Assembly (NCBI RefSeq): GCF_005502745.1
Contig: NZ_SCNL01000005.1
Span: 186,001 to 250,000, forward strand
Direction: 5' to 3'
From: Sphingomonas sp. 3P27F8
GTDB taxonomy: Bacteria; Pseudomonadota; Alphaproteobacteria; Sphingomonadales; Sphingomonadaceae
DNA: 64,000 nucleotides
The translations under genes were made by a program, and so were the position numbers. Below, in pieces: positions 1-8,634 of this stretch; within the stretch, counting starts at the first letter, position 1, and each line of letters begins with the position of its first letter. Below the pieces are notes generated by a model, which searched no databases, was not told where the DNA came from, and saw nothing but the letters and a program-made list of their open reading frames with translations.

Positions 1-270
1 GGCCACCGCCTTGTTGATCGCGGCAAGATAGGTCGCAGTGCGACGGGCGGACTGTTCGGCCGTGCCGCCGTTGCGCGCCTCGGCGGCGACGAAGTCCTCG
101 ACCAGCCGTGACAGGCTGACCGACACGATCCGGCGCTGCTGAAGATCGATCAGCGTCCGCGTGGCCCAGGCAGCCCAGAGCAGCGCGGCGGCGATGAGGA
201 TGGCGCCGAGCACGCGTGCGACGGGCCAGCCGGCGATGGTGCGCTGGCGAAGCGACGCACGCTCAGCCAT
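1..270 (-). CDS. trbI: Type-F conjugative transfer protein TrbI (N-terminal part, runs off the left edge)
   Basis: Only the first 90 residues are in the window. A short basic N-terminus is followed by one membrane segment at about residues 17-37, then a region predicted to be periplasmic with the stretch VSLSRLVEDFVAAEAR, which resembles F-type TrbI. TrbI is an inner-membrane protein of the F-pilus assembly system that affects pilus extension and retraction. The ATG overlaps the stop of the preceding small gene by 8 bases, so it is translated with the tra operon. Its place after traC matches F-type order. The name rests on this resemblance and on position. Confidence 0.72.
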   Translation of the reverse strand, partial: MAERASLRQRTIAGWPVARVLGAILIAAALLWAAWATRTLIDLQQRRIVSVSLSRLVEDFVAAEARNGGTAEQSARRTATYLAAINKAVA

Positions 271-622
271 GCCGGCCACCACGCGCCAGCTCGCGGCGCA
301 GCTTGCCGGCAAAGGCCGGCAGACGCGCGATGACGAGCACGCCGACGAGGCCCAGGAACAGGGCAAGCAGCTGCCGGTCGAAGTGCGCCCGCGCTGCCGG
401 ATCGGCGAACAGATAATGGGTCGACAGGTTCTGCACATGCGCGAAGAACCGCAGCGGGCGCCCGTCCGCGGCGACGATCAGGAAGGCGAGCAGCACGCCG
501 AGCGCGGCCAGCACGGTGCCGGCGACCCATAGGGTAACGCTGAGCCCGATGTGGCAGGCGTCGGCTGCGAGGCGATGTGCGCGGGCGAGCCGGGCCTGCA
601 GAGGGTGCTTGGGATCAGCCAT
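263..622 (-). CDS. Small membrane protein of the tra operon, unknown function
   Basis: A 119-residue protein between traC and trbI. Two hydrophobic segments lie at about residues 26-50 and 84-103, with basic residues at both ends (RKLRRELARGG region at the C-terminus), suggesting a two-helix inner-membrane protein. I do not recognise a named family. The ATG at 622 lies inside the end of traC (8-base overlap), and the stop overlaps the trbI start, so it belongs to the same translationally coupled operon. A longer in-frame extension to 724 lies wholly within traC and was not used. It may assist mating-pair formation; this is inferred from position only. Confidence 0.7.
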   Translation of the reverse strand: MADPKHPLQARLARAHRLAADACHIGLSVTLWVAGTVLAALGVLLAFLIVAADGRPLRFFAHVQNLSTHYLFADPAARAHFDRQLLALFLGLVGVLVIARLPAFAGKLRRELARGGRHG

Positions 623-3188
623 GACGAGGCTCCGGGCGAGAGGGATCGGCGTCGCCGCGCGCGACGGCGTCGATCGCGTCGGCAATCGGTTCGCCCGCCG
701 CGACCCGCCGCTCGATCGCGGCATAGGTGTCGGGCGAGGAGGAGAAGACGGTGGCCGAGAAGCGGTCGAGCACGAGCCTTCCGATGGCCTGACACTCGGG
801 GCCGCGGATGAAGACCTCGGAATATTCCGACCCCGAGCGCTTCAGCGAGCGGATCAAACCTTCGGTCCGGTCGTCCATGTCGAGCCGCGCGGACTTGCGC
901 AGGTCTGCGATCGTCTCCGGCTTCTGCTGAAGCACCAGCATCCAGTCCGAGTTCTCGAGCGCGGCGGTCGCCCCGTCGGACTTGTAAAAGTCGTTGAGCG
1001 ACTGAGTGGCGGTGCAGAGCGCGCCGCCATATTTGCGCGCGGTGCGGGCATAGGTCTCGACAAAGTCGGACATCGACCCGCCCTTGAGCATGGACCAGGC
1101 CTCGTCGATCAGCAGCAGCTTCTTCACCGACCGCGGGCTGCGCGTCATCGCCTGCCCCGTCATGAACATGATCGCGGTCAGGACGACCGAGCGGAGCTCC
1201 TCCCGCGTGGCGAGGTCGGACATCTCGAAGACGGTGAAGTCCGCCTCGAGCCGAAGCGTGGCCTCGCCGTTGAAGAACCCGCCATAGGTCCCGCCGGCGC
1301 GAAACGGACCCATGGCGATGGCGAGATTGGCAGCGTCCGCGTTGCCAGTGGCTTCGAGCGCATGCGCAACGGCTTCGACCGAGCCAGCCCGGCCCTGCTC
1401 TTCCCAGACCCGGTTCACCGCCTGGTCGATCAGGCCGCGCTCGGTGTCGGTGAGCCGATCGACGAAGCGGGCCATCTGGCCCACGATCGCCTTCAGCATC
1501 GCCATGCAGTCGAGGCGGTAGTCTTCGTCGTCGGCGACGCGGGTCGCATCGACCATCGAGAACGGATTGAGGCAGAAGCCGCTCGCCAGCGTGAACTCGA
1601 TGAACCTTCCGCCCTGCAGCCGGCAGCTGTTCATGAAGGAGCGGCCATCGTCGATCACGACGACCTTGGCGCCCGCACCGCACAGGCTCGCGCACATCTC
1701 CTGCAGCAGCACCGACTTGCCCGAGCCCGACTTGCCGAGGATCGCGACATTGTGGTTGCCGGCGCCGTTCTCGAACGGCGACCAGAAGAAGGGCTGGCCG
1801 CGGCGGCCGAGAAACAGGAGGTGCGGGACCGCGCCGCCGAGATACTCGCCCTGCATCGGTGCGATGTTGGCCGCCGTGGTCGACAGCATCGTGCGCATGC
1901 GCCGGCATCGCTCGAGGTCCGCCGCCAGCCCGTCGGCGAGCGTCAGTGGCATCGCCGCGAGCAGGCCCTGCACCTGGAGGAAGCGCTCGTCGGCGAGATC
2001 CCAGCCTGCCGCCTTGTAGAGCGACTTGACCATGCGCTCGTTGCGATCGCCATCGCCGACTGGCGAGAAGGTGGTGACACCGTAGAAGGCGCGGACCAGC
2101 CGCCTGCCCTCCTGCAGCTGCGCCTGCACCTCGCGCCACTCGGCCGCCTGCTCGCGCAGCTTGGGGACGTAGCGCGCCGACTTGCCCTCGGAGAGGCTGG
2201 TCGTGCGCAGGAACTTCATGCCAGCCCTTGTCGAGGCGGCTTCCTGGTCGGGGTAGACGAGGCAGAGGATCGTCGCCGCCGGACATGGGAAACGAAGCTT
2301 GTCGGTGAACAGGTCGCCGATCAGCCGCGCCGTCTCCCAGGGCGTCCAGCGCACCGGCATGTTGCGCACGCCGAAGTGCCGAACGTCGAACCGGTCCGGG
2401 TAGATCTCGCCGATCTCGGGCGCCTCGCCGTCATGGCCGCCGGTCGGCCGGAACCGCTCGGTCCGCAGCAGCATCCGGCTCTCCTCGACGGTCAGTTCGA
2501 TGTCGCGGCGGATCGCCTGGTCGGCGATCGGATCGAGCGGGTTGTAGTCGACCGCATCGTCGCCGCTCGCCGTCGTCGGCGAGGTCAGGTCATCGACAAA
2601 GGCGATGAGCTCGACCGGATCGACATCGAGCGCGGGCACGTCGAGCGAGCGGAGCACGCCCACCAGACTGTCCCTGACCGCGATCAGCTCCTCCTTGGAG
2701 GTGCCGCCGTTCGCGGGCACGCCGACCGACACCAGCAGCTGATGGTGGCGGGCATGGAACGGGGCGGCGCCCGAGCCGCTCGTCCAGACCAGATCGTAGA
2801 GGCACTGGGTGCGGGCGCGCGCGATCTGCTCGTAGACGCCGCCGCGGGCGTAGCGGGGCGCGAACCAGGGCGCGATGTTGCGGCTGATCCGTGGTGACGC
2901 CCAGTGGACGATCTGCACACAGGCGCCCGCCGGCAGCCCCTCGGAGAGGAACTGCCCGAGCAGGTCGCCGACCCGCTCGTCGGCACCGACCAGCGGCGCG
3001 ACGTTGAGGATGAAGCCGGAGGAACGCGCGTTGAGGTAGAGCCGGGTGGACGGCTCGTAGACGCGGTACGGCAGGAAGCTCGACAGCATGTCGAGGCCCA
3101 GCACCGGCCGCGCACCCTCGCTCTCCTCGGCATCGCCGAAGAGGCCGGTGAGCAGCGAGCCGGTGAACGTCTTGAGCGAGAGGTTCAT
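615..3188 (-). CDS. traC: Type IV secretion ATPase TraC (VirB4 family)
   Basis: An 857-residue cytoplasmic ATPase that powers assembly of the F-type conjugative pilus and mating channel at the inner membrane. The Walker A motif GKSGSGKS is at residues 485-492. The Walker B region (KKLLLIDEAWSML) is followed by the TQSLNDF segment typical of VirB4/TraC ATPases. The N-terminal half is the TraC_F_IV-like domain. Length fits F TraC homologues. The start overlaps the last codon of traV by 4 bases. The gene looks intact, so the element may still transfer if the rest of the machinery, beyond the left edge, is present. Confidence 0.95.
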   Translation of the reverse strand: MNLSLKTFTGSLLTGLFGDAEESEGARPVLGLDMLSSFLPYRVYEPSTRLYLNARSSGFILNVAPLVGADERVGDLLGQFLSEGLPAGACVQIVHWASPRISRNIAPWFAPRYARGGVYEQIARARTQCLYDLVWTSGSGAAPFHARHHQLLVSVGVPANGGTSKEELIAVRDSLVGVLRSLDVPALDVDPVELIAFVDDLTSPTTASGDDAVDYNPLDPIADQAIRRDIELTVEESRMLLRTERFRPTGGHDGEAPEIGEIYPDRFDVRHFGVRNMPVRWTPWETARLIGDLFTDKLRFPCPAATILCLVYPDQEAASTRAGMKFLRTTSLSEGKSARYVPKLREQAAEWREVQAQLQEGRRLVRAFYGVTTFSPVGDGDRNERMVKSLYKAAGWDLADERFLQVQGLLAAMPLTLADGLAADLERCRRMRTMLSTTAANIAPMQGEYLGGAVPHLLFLGRRGQPFFWSPFENGAGNHNVAILGKSGSGKSVLLQEMCASLCGAGAKVVVIDDGRSFMNSCRLQGGRFIEFTLASGFCLNPFSMVDATRVADDEDYRLDCMAMLKAIVGQMARFVDRLTDTERGLIDQAVNRVWEEQGRAGSVEAVAHALEATGNADAANLAIAMGPFRAGGTYGGFFNGEATLRLEADFTVFEMSDLATREELRSVVLTAIMFMTGQAMTRSPRSVKKLLLIDEAWSMLKGGSMSDFVETYARTARKYGGALCTATQSLNDFYKSDGATAALENSDWMLVLQQKPETIADLRKSARLDMDDRTEGLIRSLKRSGSEYSEVFIRGPECQAIGRLVLDRFSATVFSSSPDTYAAIERRVAAGEPIADAIDAVARGDADPSRPEPRHG

Positions 3189-4006
3189 CGCGGTTGCTCC
3201 TCGCCGGCAGGCGCGCTGAACAAGCTGCCGTCCAGGTCGGTCGGCGGCGTCGGCTGGATCGGCCGGGCTCCGAGCCGAGACAGGTTGGGCGTGGCGAGCG
3301 CGCGGAGGCGTGCCTGTGCTGCCGCCGCGTCGCCCTGCGGCAGCACCACCTTGCCCGCCGGCAACGCCGGCGGAGTCCCGACGGTCGGTGCGGCAGGCAC
3401 GTCCTTGGCGGCAGGCACCGCGGCGCCGATCCGGTGCCCGGCGCGCGCGGCTGCGAGCGATGCCGCAGTCGGCGCGCCGGGATCGACCGCGCGGGGCAAC
3501 GCGGCCGAACTGAAAGGGTGAGGGGCTTGAGCGGGAGTGGTCTCAAGCCCCTCGATCACCGGTGCCGAAGCACCGGCGACCGCCTCGCGCAGGGAGGAAG
3601 GGGCGGGACTGCGCGAGATCTCGGAAGAGGAGACAGGGTCGGCGGTGGACGCGAAGGTCCAGGCAGGCTGTTCGACTACGGCATGGACGGTGGCGGCGTC
3701 GTGCAGCACGCCCGCCTCGTCGACATGCGCGGGCAGCAGGATGGACAGCATGCGCTCGCCGGTGCGGACGGCGACGCTCCCGCCCCCGCCCGTTCGGGCG
3801 GGCTGCCGGTCGACCGCCGCTGCCGCCGCGGCACCCTCCTCGTCGACTTGGCCGATCGCGGCCGCGTCGATCTTGGTCATGGGCGCGCAGGTCCCGGCCG
3901 GCGCCCGGCAGGTGAAGTCGCCTTTCACCGTGCCGCCAAGTGTCGTGCAGCCGCCAAGCGTGGCTGCACCGGCGAGGAGCAGCGCCAGATAGAGAGACCG
4001 GATCAT
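3185..4006 (-). CDS. traV: Conjugative transfer lipoprotein TraV
   Basis: A 273-residue outer-membrane lipoprotein of the F-type core complex. A signal peptide ends in the lipobox LGGC (Cys20). Shortly after come two further cysteines in TCRAPAGTCAP, a TraV/VirB7-type pattern. In the F system TraV anchors TraB and TraK in the outer-membrane core complex. The rest is Ala/Pro-rich and low in complexity, and the protein is longer than F TraV (about 170 residues). It overlaps dsbC upstream and traC downstream by 4 bases each, which places it in the coupled operon. Confidence 0.85.
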   Translation of the reverse strand: MIRSLYLALLLAGAATLGGCTTLGGTVKGDFTCRAPAGTCAPMTKIDAAAIGQVDEEGAAAAAAVDRQPARTGGGGSVAVRTGERMLSILLPAHVDEAGVLHDAATVHAVVEQPAWTFASTADPVSSSEISRSPAPSSLREAVAGASAPVIEGLETTPAQAPHPFSSAALPRAVDPGAPTAASLAAARAGHRIGAAVPAAKDVPAAPTVGTPPALPAGKVVLPQGDAAAAQARLRALATPNLSRLGARPIQPTPPTDLDGSLFSAPAGEEQPR

Positions 4007-4887
4007 GCCCGACCTCCCGCCACAAAGGCCTTGAGCTGCTCGGCCGTGTGGAAGCCTTGCAGCACCGCACCGTCGGCGCGGATGATCACCGGCGTGCCGC
4101 CGAAGCCGTGCTTGCGGGCGAACGCCTCATTGGCGTCGAGCCCCGACACGTCGCACTTGCGCCCTGCGGCGATCGCCTGGTCGGCATAAGCCGCATGCGC
4201 AGCGGCTGCCGGATCGGCCGCGCAGAGCACCGCCTCCGAGAGCTTGCGGCTCTCCGCACCGAAGATCGAGATCGGCCGCTCCTCGACGCGCGCGCCCATG
4301 CGGGCGAGCTCGGCCGAGAGCTTACGGCAATAGCCGCAGTGGAAATCGCTGAGCACGACGAGCTTGGGCCCGTTCGCCGGCCCCCAGTGCACCGCCCCGC
4401 CTGCCGGAAGCTGGGCGAGGTCGACCTTCGCGGCCGCGGGCGTCGCGGCGGCGGGCTGCGCGTCGTCATCGTCGCGCCGACCCGCCGCACCCGCTGCGAG
4501 CATGTCCGGGTTGAGCTCGAGGAGCCGCGTCGCGGTGACGTCGCTCCGCGTCTCCATGTCGTAGAGCCGCCCGATCATGAGGAAGCGCGCGCTCCGGTCG
4601 ACGTAGAAGAGCGTCGTCCCGGCCACGACCTCGCACAGGCCGCCGAAGCGACTGCAGTCGATCGCGCCGATGCGGGTCTTCGGCAGCCGCAGCTTGAGCG
4701 CCTCGCGCACCAAGCCGGTGTCGACGCTGGCGATGGCCGGCGCCGCGGCATGGACGCTCTTGGCGACGACGCCGGCGCCCATGCCGACGACGAGCGACGC
4801 CGAGGCCAGCAGGCTCCAGAACGGAATACCTTCCATGCGGCGCATCCTGGCCAGCTCATGGCCAAGACGAGTGTCAGCAGAGATCAT
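4003..4887 (-). CDS. dsbC: DsbC-family periplasmic disulfide isomerase of the conjugation operon
   Basis: A 294-residue thioredoxin-fold protein with the redox motif CGYC at residues 184-187. It has a hydrophobic export segment at about residues 23-48 and a DsbC-like dimerisation region before the thioredoxin domain. It would isomerise or form disulfides in secreted transfer proteins such as TraV and TraK, as TrbB/DsbC do in F-like systems. A Pro/Ala linker at about residues 134-158 joins the two parts. The listed start overlaps the traB stop by 4 bases. Later starts at Met15 or Met18 would still keep the hydrophobic segment. Confidence 0.9.
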   Translation of the reverse strand: MISADTRLGHELARMRRMEGIPFWSLLASASLVVGMGAGVVAKSVHAAAPAIASVDTGLVREALKLRLPKTRIGAIDCSRFGGLCEVVAGTTLFYVDRSARFLMIGRLYDMETRSDVTATRLLELNPDMLAAGAAGRRDDDDAQPAAATPAAAKVDLAQLPAGGAVHWGPANGPKLVVLSDFHCGYCRKLSAELARMGARVEERPISIFGAESRKLSEAVLCAADPAAAAHAAYADQAIAAGRKCDVSGLDANEAFARKHGFGGTPVIIRADGAVLQGFHTAEQLKAFVAGGRA

Positions 4888-6212
4888 TGGGAGTTCCTCA
4901 CATAGACGCCGTCGAGGAAGACGATCTCGACATCGATGCCGGTCGGCATCTCCACGACTGGCTGATATTGTTCGGCGCGCTCGATCAGATACTTGGACAC
5001 AGTGTCCGAGGCGTCGGCGACGCCCTGACCGAGACCGCCCTGGACGATGTCGCCGCCGGACAGCTGCTGGCGCTTGCCGTCGACGCCATTGGTGATCCCG
5101 GAGAAGACGCTGTTGGCGTTGGCCGAGAAGCCGCGGCCGAAGCCGCCGACAATGCCGGCGATCAGCGCCTGGCTGACGAGACTGCCCTCGCGGCTGACAA
5201 CGCGGCCGCGCACACCGGTCTTGCCGGCGAAGCTGATGAAGCCCTTGACCTCGCTGACCGCGACCCGCCCGCCGGGCTGGTCGCAGGTCATTTTCTGGAG
5301 CTTCACATAAACCTTCTCGGCCGAGAGATCGCCGCGCGCCGCACCGTTAACGACGCAGCCCTGGATGCGCGTCGTGAGCAGCTTGCCGTCCTTGACGACC
5401 GAGCGCGCAGGGCCCGTGATCCGAAGCACGACCGGCAGCGGATCGGTCTGGCTGGCGACGCCCGCCGAGGCGTCCACGCCGACGATCACGCGCGCCGGCG
5501 CATAGCTGTTGGGCGGCAGGTAGTCGGGACTGTCCTCAATCTCGATCGCAGGCGCAGTCGGCCGACCAGCGCGCAGGCCGGTCTTGGCCGTGCCGGCGCC
5601 TTCCGTTGGCCCGCTCGTGAACGAGACGGTCTTCACCTGTCGTTCGGCGCGAGGCGAGAGCGCGGCGCCCTGCGGTCCACCGTTGTTCGGGTCGAGCGGC
5701 GATCCCGACGGGATCGACGGATCGCGTGACGCGAGCGGTGCGGGCGGCGGCGCGGCTGCCTGGGTCTGTGCGCGCGTGAGCTCGCCGCGCAGCGTCGTAT
5801 TCTCCTGCGTCAGCGCGTCGATCGTCTTGGTGCCGTCGGTCTTGAGCGCCTGGTTCTCCGCCGAGAGCGCGTCGAGCCTGGTCTGGACCTCGGGCGCGAC
5901 CGCCCTGCTTTCCTCGAGCGCCTTCAGCTGGCGCGCCTGCGCATCCAGCCGGTTGCCGTAGATCGCGACGAACTCCTTCTGGCTAAGGTCGCGATTGACG
6001 ATGCCGTCGGTCTCGATCTTCTGCGGCGCGTCGGCGGCCGGCGTGTGATCGCCGGTGCTGCCGAACACGAACCAGAGCGCGAGCATCGCAGCCGAGCCGC
6101 CGCCGCCGAGCAGCAGCATGCGCTGGCGTGCCCGCGTCTTGGCGTTGAGCGCGCCCAAGGGCGTGGCGCTTTCCTGGCCGGAGCCGCCCTGAGGGGTGAC
6201 AGCCTCGCTCAT
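4884..6212 (-). CDS. traB: Conjugative transfer core protein TraB (VirB10 family)
   Basis: A 442-residue inner-membrane-spanning protein that links inner and outer membranes in the F-type secretion channel. A membrane segment at about residues 32-50 is followed by a heptad-like coiled coil at about 75-145, a Pro/Ser/Gly-rich linker, and a C-terminal TrbI/VirB10 beta-barrel domain from about 220. The domain includes GCVVNGAARGDLSAEKVYVKL-like F-TraB sequence. Four-base overlaps with traK and dsbC show coupling. Length and domain order match the family. Confidence 0.93.
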   Translation of the reverse strand: MSEAVTPQGGSGQESATPLGALNAKTRARQRMLLLGGGGSAAMLALWFVFGSTGDHTPAADAPQKIETDGIVNRDLSQKEFVAIYGNRLDAQARQLKALEESRAVAPEVQTRLDALSAENQALKTDGTKTIDALTQENTTLRGELTRAQTQAAAPPPAPLASRDPSIPSGSPLDPNNGGPQGAALSPRAERQVKTVSFTSGPTEGAGTAKTGLRAGRPTAPAIEIEDSPDYLPPNSYAPARVIVGVDASAGVASQTDPLPVVLRITGPARSVVKDGKLLTTRIQGCVVNGAARGDLSAEKVYVKLQKMTCDQPGGRVAVSEVKGFISFAGKTGVRGRVVSREGSLVSQALIAGIVGGFGRGFSANANSVFSGITNGVDGKRQQLSGGDIVQGGLGQGVADASDTVSKYLIERAEQYQPVVEMPTGIDVEIVFLDGVYVRNSQ

Positions 6213-7021
6213 GCGCCGGCACTCCCGTCGAGCACGACGTAGAGCGTCGTTGCCTGCTGCGGGCCGAGTTCGCGATCGGCGACGCTGACCGCGAGGCTCC
6301 CGGCCGGCGTCAGCTGCGCCGGGTCGACCGGGACCGTCTTGGCACCGCGGTTGTCGATCCGCAGCACGCGGCCGGTGAGTGCGCCGCCCCGGTACTCGGC
6401 CACGAGGCGTACGCTGAGGTCACCGACGCGCGTCGGTGCTGCGGCGACCTGCCGCATGACATAGCCGTCGGGCGCGCTGTTCGCCGCCATTGCCTGGACG
6501 AGGCGCACCGCCGCATCGCGCGGGCCGGTCTTCGCTTCCCAGGCCTGTGCCCGCTCGCCGGCGATCGCCGGGTTCGAGACGAAAATCTGCTCGGCCTCGG
6601 GTCCGCCGATCGAGCAGGCGAATTTGTAGACATAGCCCTTGCGGGTGGTGGCGAAGAAGCTCAGCCGACCCGGTGCGAAGCCTTCGGGCACCGACAGGTA
6701 GATGTCACCACGGACCGGCTCGTTGGTGACGGTGAAGTCGTTGTACGGGTAGCCGGTCGTGATCTTGCTGACGCTCGCGAAGGCGTCGCCGACCAGGCTG
6801 ATCCGGGTCAGCTCATGGTTCGAGACCACGCAGTCCACCTGCGCATTGTCGGCAGCCTGACGATATTGGTCGGCCCAGGCCGGCGTCGCGGCGAGAGCGA
6901 TGGCAGCGCCGATCAGCGCGAGTCCGAGCGGCTTCAGGGTGAGGTCGCGCGGCCGGGTCGTGCCGGCGGCGAAGGTGACCGTGCCCGCCCCGAGCAGGCA
7001 GGCGGGTGTCGCGGCGATCAT
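6209..7021 (-). CDS. traK: Type-F conjugative transfer secretin TraK
   Basis: A 270-residue exported protein. The signal-peptide region ends at about ATPAWA, near residue 50 of the longest reading; a shorter start upstream of the hydrophobic core is possible. TraK is the secretin-like outer-membrane ring component (VirB9 role) of F-type systems and binds TraB and TraV. The beta-rich body, with stretches such as YPYNDFTVTNEPVRGDIYLS, fits this family. It sits between traE and traB with 4-base overlaps, as in F. Confidence 0.86.
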   Translation of the reverse strand: MIAATPACLLGAGTVTFAAGTTRPRDLTLKPLGLALIGAAIALAATPAWADQYRQAADNAQVDCVVSNHELTRISLVGDAFASVSKITTGYPYNDFTVTNEPVRGDIYLSVPEGFAPGRLSFFATTRKGYVYKFACSIGGPEAEQIFVSNPAIAGERAQAWEAKTGPRDAAVRLVQAMAANSAPDGYVMRQVAAAPTRVGDLSVRLVAEYRGGALTGRVLRIDNRGAKTVPVDPAQLTPAGSLAVSVADRELGPQQATTLYVVLDGSAGA

Positions 7022-7584
7022 TGGAGCGCCTCCTTGTTCGTGGGGATGAGCGCGAAGCTCGAGAGCGAGAGGCGCAGGCCCGCATAGGTCCAGCCGAACC
7101 GGAACCGCTTCTTCTCGCTGGCGATGACCTGACCGCCGACGAAGGTCTTGAGGTCGCCGTCAACGGTCGAACTGAGACCTTTGGGATCGACCGTCAGGCC
7201 GGTGATGACGAATGCCTGGCTCAGATCGGAGCCGCGCTGCTCGGTGACGATCTTGACCAGCTCAGCCTTGAGCGCACCGTAGGCGGCGGGATCGGCCACC
7301 TTCAGGATCTGCTCCATCCAATAGTCGAGACCGGTCGGCGAGCGGTTGAGCAGCATCAGCGCGACGTCGCGGGTGACGAGCTCGAGATAGTCGGACGAGA
7401 CGCCCGACGAGCTGATCGCCAGCGGCCGCGTCGAGAGCGGCTGCAGGATGATCTCGCGGTCCCTGGATCCGAGCGCCGTCAACAGCGCGAGGTTGGCCAG
7501 GAACGACGCCGCCGCGGCGACGACGAGGACCTTGCGCTGCCGCAGCAGCGATTGGGTGCGCTGGTGCGCGATATCGGATAGCAT
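7018..7584 (-). CDS. traE: Type-F pilus assembly protein TraE (VirB5/VirB8-like role)
   Basis: A 188-residue protein with one membrane helix near the N-terminus (about residues 18-38) and a periplasmic domain. TraE is an inner-membrane scaffold protein required for F-pilus assembly. The ATG at 7584 was chosen because it gives the family's normal length and starts 13 bases after the traL stop; an in-frame extension to 7869 would run through traL. It overlaps traK by 4 bases. The order traA-traL-traE-traK-traB is the standard F-type order. Confidence 0.9.
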   Translation of the reverse strand: MLSDIAHQRTQSLLRQRKVLVVAAAASFLANLALLTALGSRDREIILQPLSTRPLAISSSGVSSDYLELVTRDVALMLLNRSPTGLDYWMEQILKVADPAAYGALKAELVKIVTEQRGSDLSQAFVITGLTVDPKGLSSTVDGDLKTFVGGQVIASEKKRFRFGWTYAGLRLSLSSFALIPTNKEALQ

Positions 7585-7597
7585 GGAGCCCCTCCCC

Positions 7598-7885
7598 TCA
7601 GCCGGCGAGCCGGCGGCAGTGGGAGGGCGGCGTCGCACGCAGTCGGACGAAGCTTGCCCCCAGGTACCAGTAGGCCGCGTGGATGATCCAGGAACTGGCC
7701 CGGCCAGCCTTGGCCTTGCGAAGCGCGAACCACGCTCCTCCGGCACCCACGAGACCCAGCAGGATGTGCTGGGAGAAGATGCCCCAGGCGAACGGCGCCG
7801 CGAGCCCCAGGAATTCGTCCAGGGTCCAAAGGCCGATGAGCTCCGGATCGTCGAGCCGCCGGGGAACAATATACTTGTCCGACAT
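7598..7885 (-). CDS. traL: Type IV conjugative transfer protein TraL
   Basis: A 95-residue small membrane protein that starts with the hydrophilic stretch SDKYIVPRRLDDPELIGLWT and continues with two hydrophobic segments (about residues 28-57), a layout typical of TraL (VirB3 role). TraL helps place pilin subunits for assembly. It lies 26 bases after the pilin gene and 13 bases before traE, all on the minus strand. The ATG at 7885 is chosen over an in-frame upstream extension that would run through the pilin gene. Confidence 0.88.
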   Translation of the reverse strand: MSDKYIVPRRLDDPELIGLWTLDEFLGLAAPFAWGIFSQHILLGLVGAGGAWFALRKAKAGRASSWIIHAAYWYLGASFVRLRATPPSHCRRLAG

Positions 7886-7911
7886 GGTGTGAGCCGCCCT
7901 CGCCGCCGCGA

Positions 7912-8235
7912 TCAGATGATCGCGGTCACGGTGGAGGTGACGATCGGCACGCCGGTGCCGACGCCGATGCCGACGGCGACGGGGATCGCCACCTGCCCGA
8001 GCGTGAACCGGCCGGACGCCATGCCGATGATGCCGCCGGCCAGGCTGAGCACGGCGATGATCTTGCCGCCGGAGCCCTCCAGAAAGTCGGTGAACTTGGT
8101 GAGCGCCGGACCGAAGGTCGTGTCGGCGCCGGCATAGGCGGCGCTCGCCACGGCCATGAGGCCGATCGCGGGAATGAGATAATCGCTGGCCCGGCCGAGG
8201 CCGGCACGGGTCAGCGGGAGCTTGAGGCTGTGCAT
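7912..8235 (-). CDS. traA: Conjugative pilin TraA (propilin)
   Basis: A 107-residue small hydrophobic protein at the head of the tra operon. A leader-like N-terminus is followed by a helix ending at about VASAAYAGA, a likely signal peptidase site. Two further hydrophobic helices (KIIAVLSLAGGIIGMAS and VAIPVAVGIGVGTGVPIV) are separated by a short basic loop, the topology of F-type pilin. As the first gene in the operon it should be the most highly expressed. Identification rests on topology and position, since pilin sequences diverge strongly. Confidence 0.82.
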   Translation of the reverse strand: MHSLKLPLTRAGLGRASDYLIPAIGLMAVASAAYAGADTTFGPALTKFTDFLEGSGGKIIAVLSLAGGIIGMASGRFTLGQVAIPVAVGIGVGTGVPIVTSTVTAII

Positions 8236-8320
8236 CGAGAGCGTCTCCGAGAAGGTGTTCGCCGCGGCCGCATCCCGACCGCACAGCCACCTTCACGCCG
8301 CCTCCGGTCGACGCTCAACG

Positions 8321-8580
8321 AAAAGGAACATCATAGGAACAAAACAGCTGCGCGGTCGCGGATTCCGCGATCACGGTCGCAGCGATCATGTGAAGTTTCC
8401 TAGCAGCCCGCGATGAAGCTCGCGGGGGATCGGCAGGGCGTCGCTGGCCGTGCGACAACACTCGCGAATCGCTCTTGGCTGGGTATCTCCGCTACTTAGG
8501 CGTCGCTGCAAGCGCTGAGACGCACAAGACTGCAGACCCTCGTCGGCCGGCACGTGCTAGGATGTTCCTATTTTGTTTTC
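8321..8580. promoter_or_regulatory. Divergent control region between traA and the XRE regulator, with repeated operator-like motifs
   Basis: The 399-base gap 8236-8634 holds no convincing gene. It carries a repeated element built on (A)TAGGAACA. Copies are AAAAGGAACATC at 8321-8332, ATAGGAACAAAAC at 8333-8345, and an inverted copy GATGTTCCTATTTTG at 8561-8575. A perfect short palindrome (TCGCGG-ATT-CCGCGA) lies between them at about 8356-8370. The motifs lie upstream of both the pilin gene and the helix-turn-helix gene, so they are candidate binding sites for that regulator. No -35/-10 pair was assigned with confidence. Confidence 0.4.
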
Positions 8581-8634
8581 CTACAGGCTATGCGCTTGGT
8601 ACGTGGCTGCGAATCGATCCTTGGAGATGGAGTC

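Noticed and set aside
516..2897. A 793-residue open frame on the plus strand opposite traC
   Set aside because: It is the antisense shadow of a GC-rich, well-identified gene; its sequence is low-complexity Arg/Ala/His-rich with no motif.
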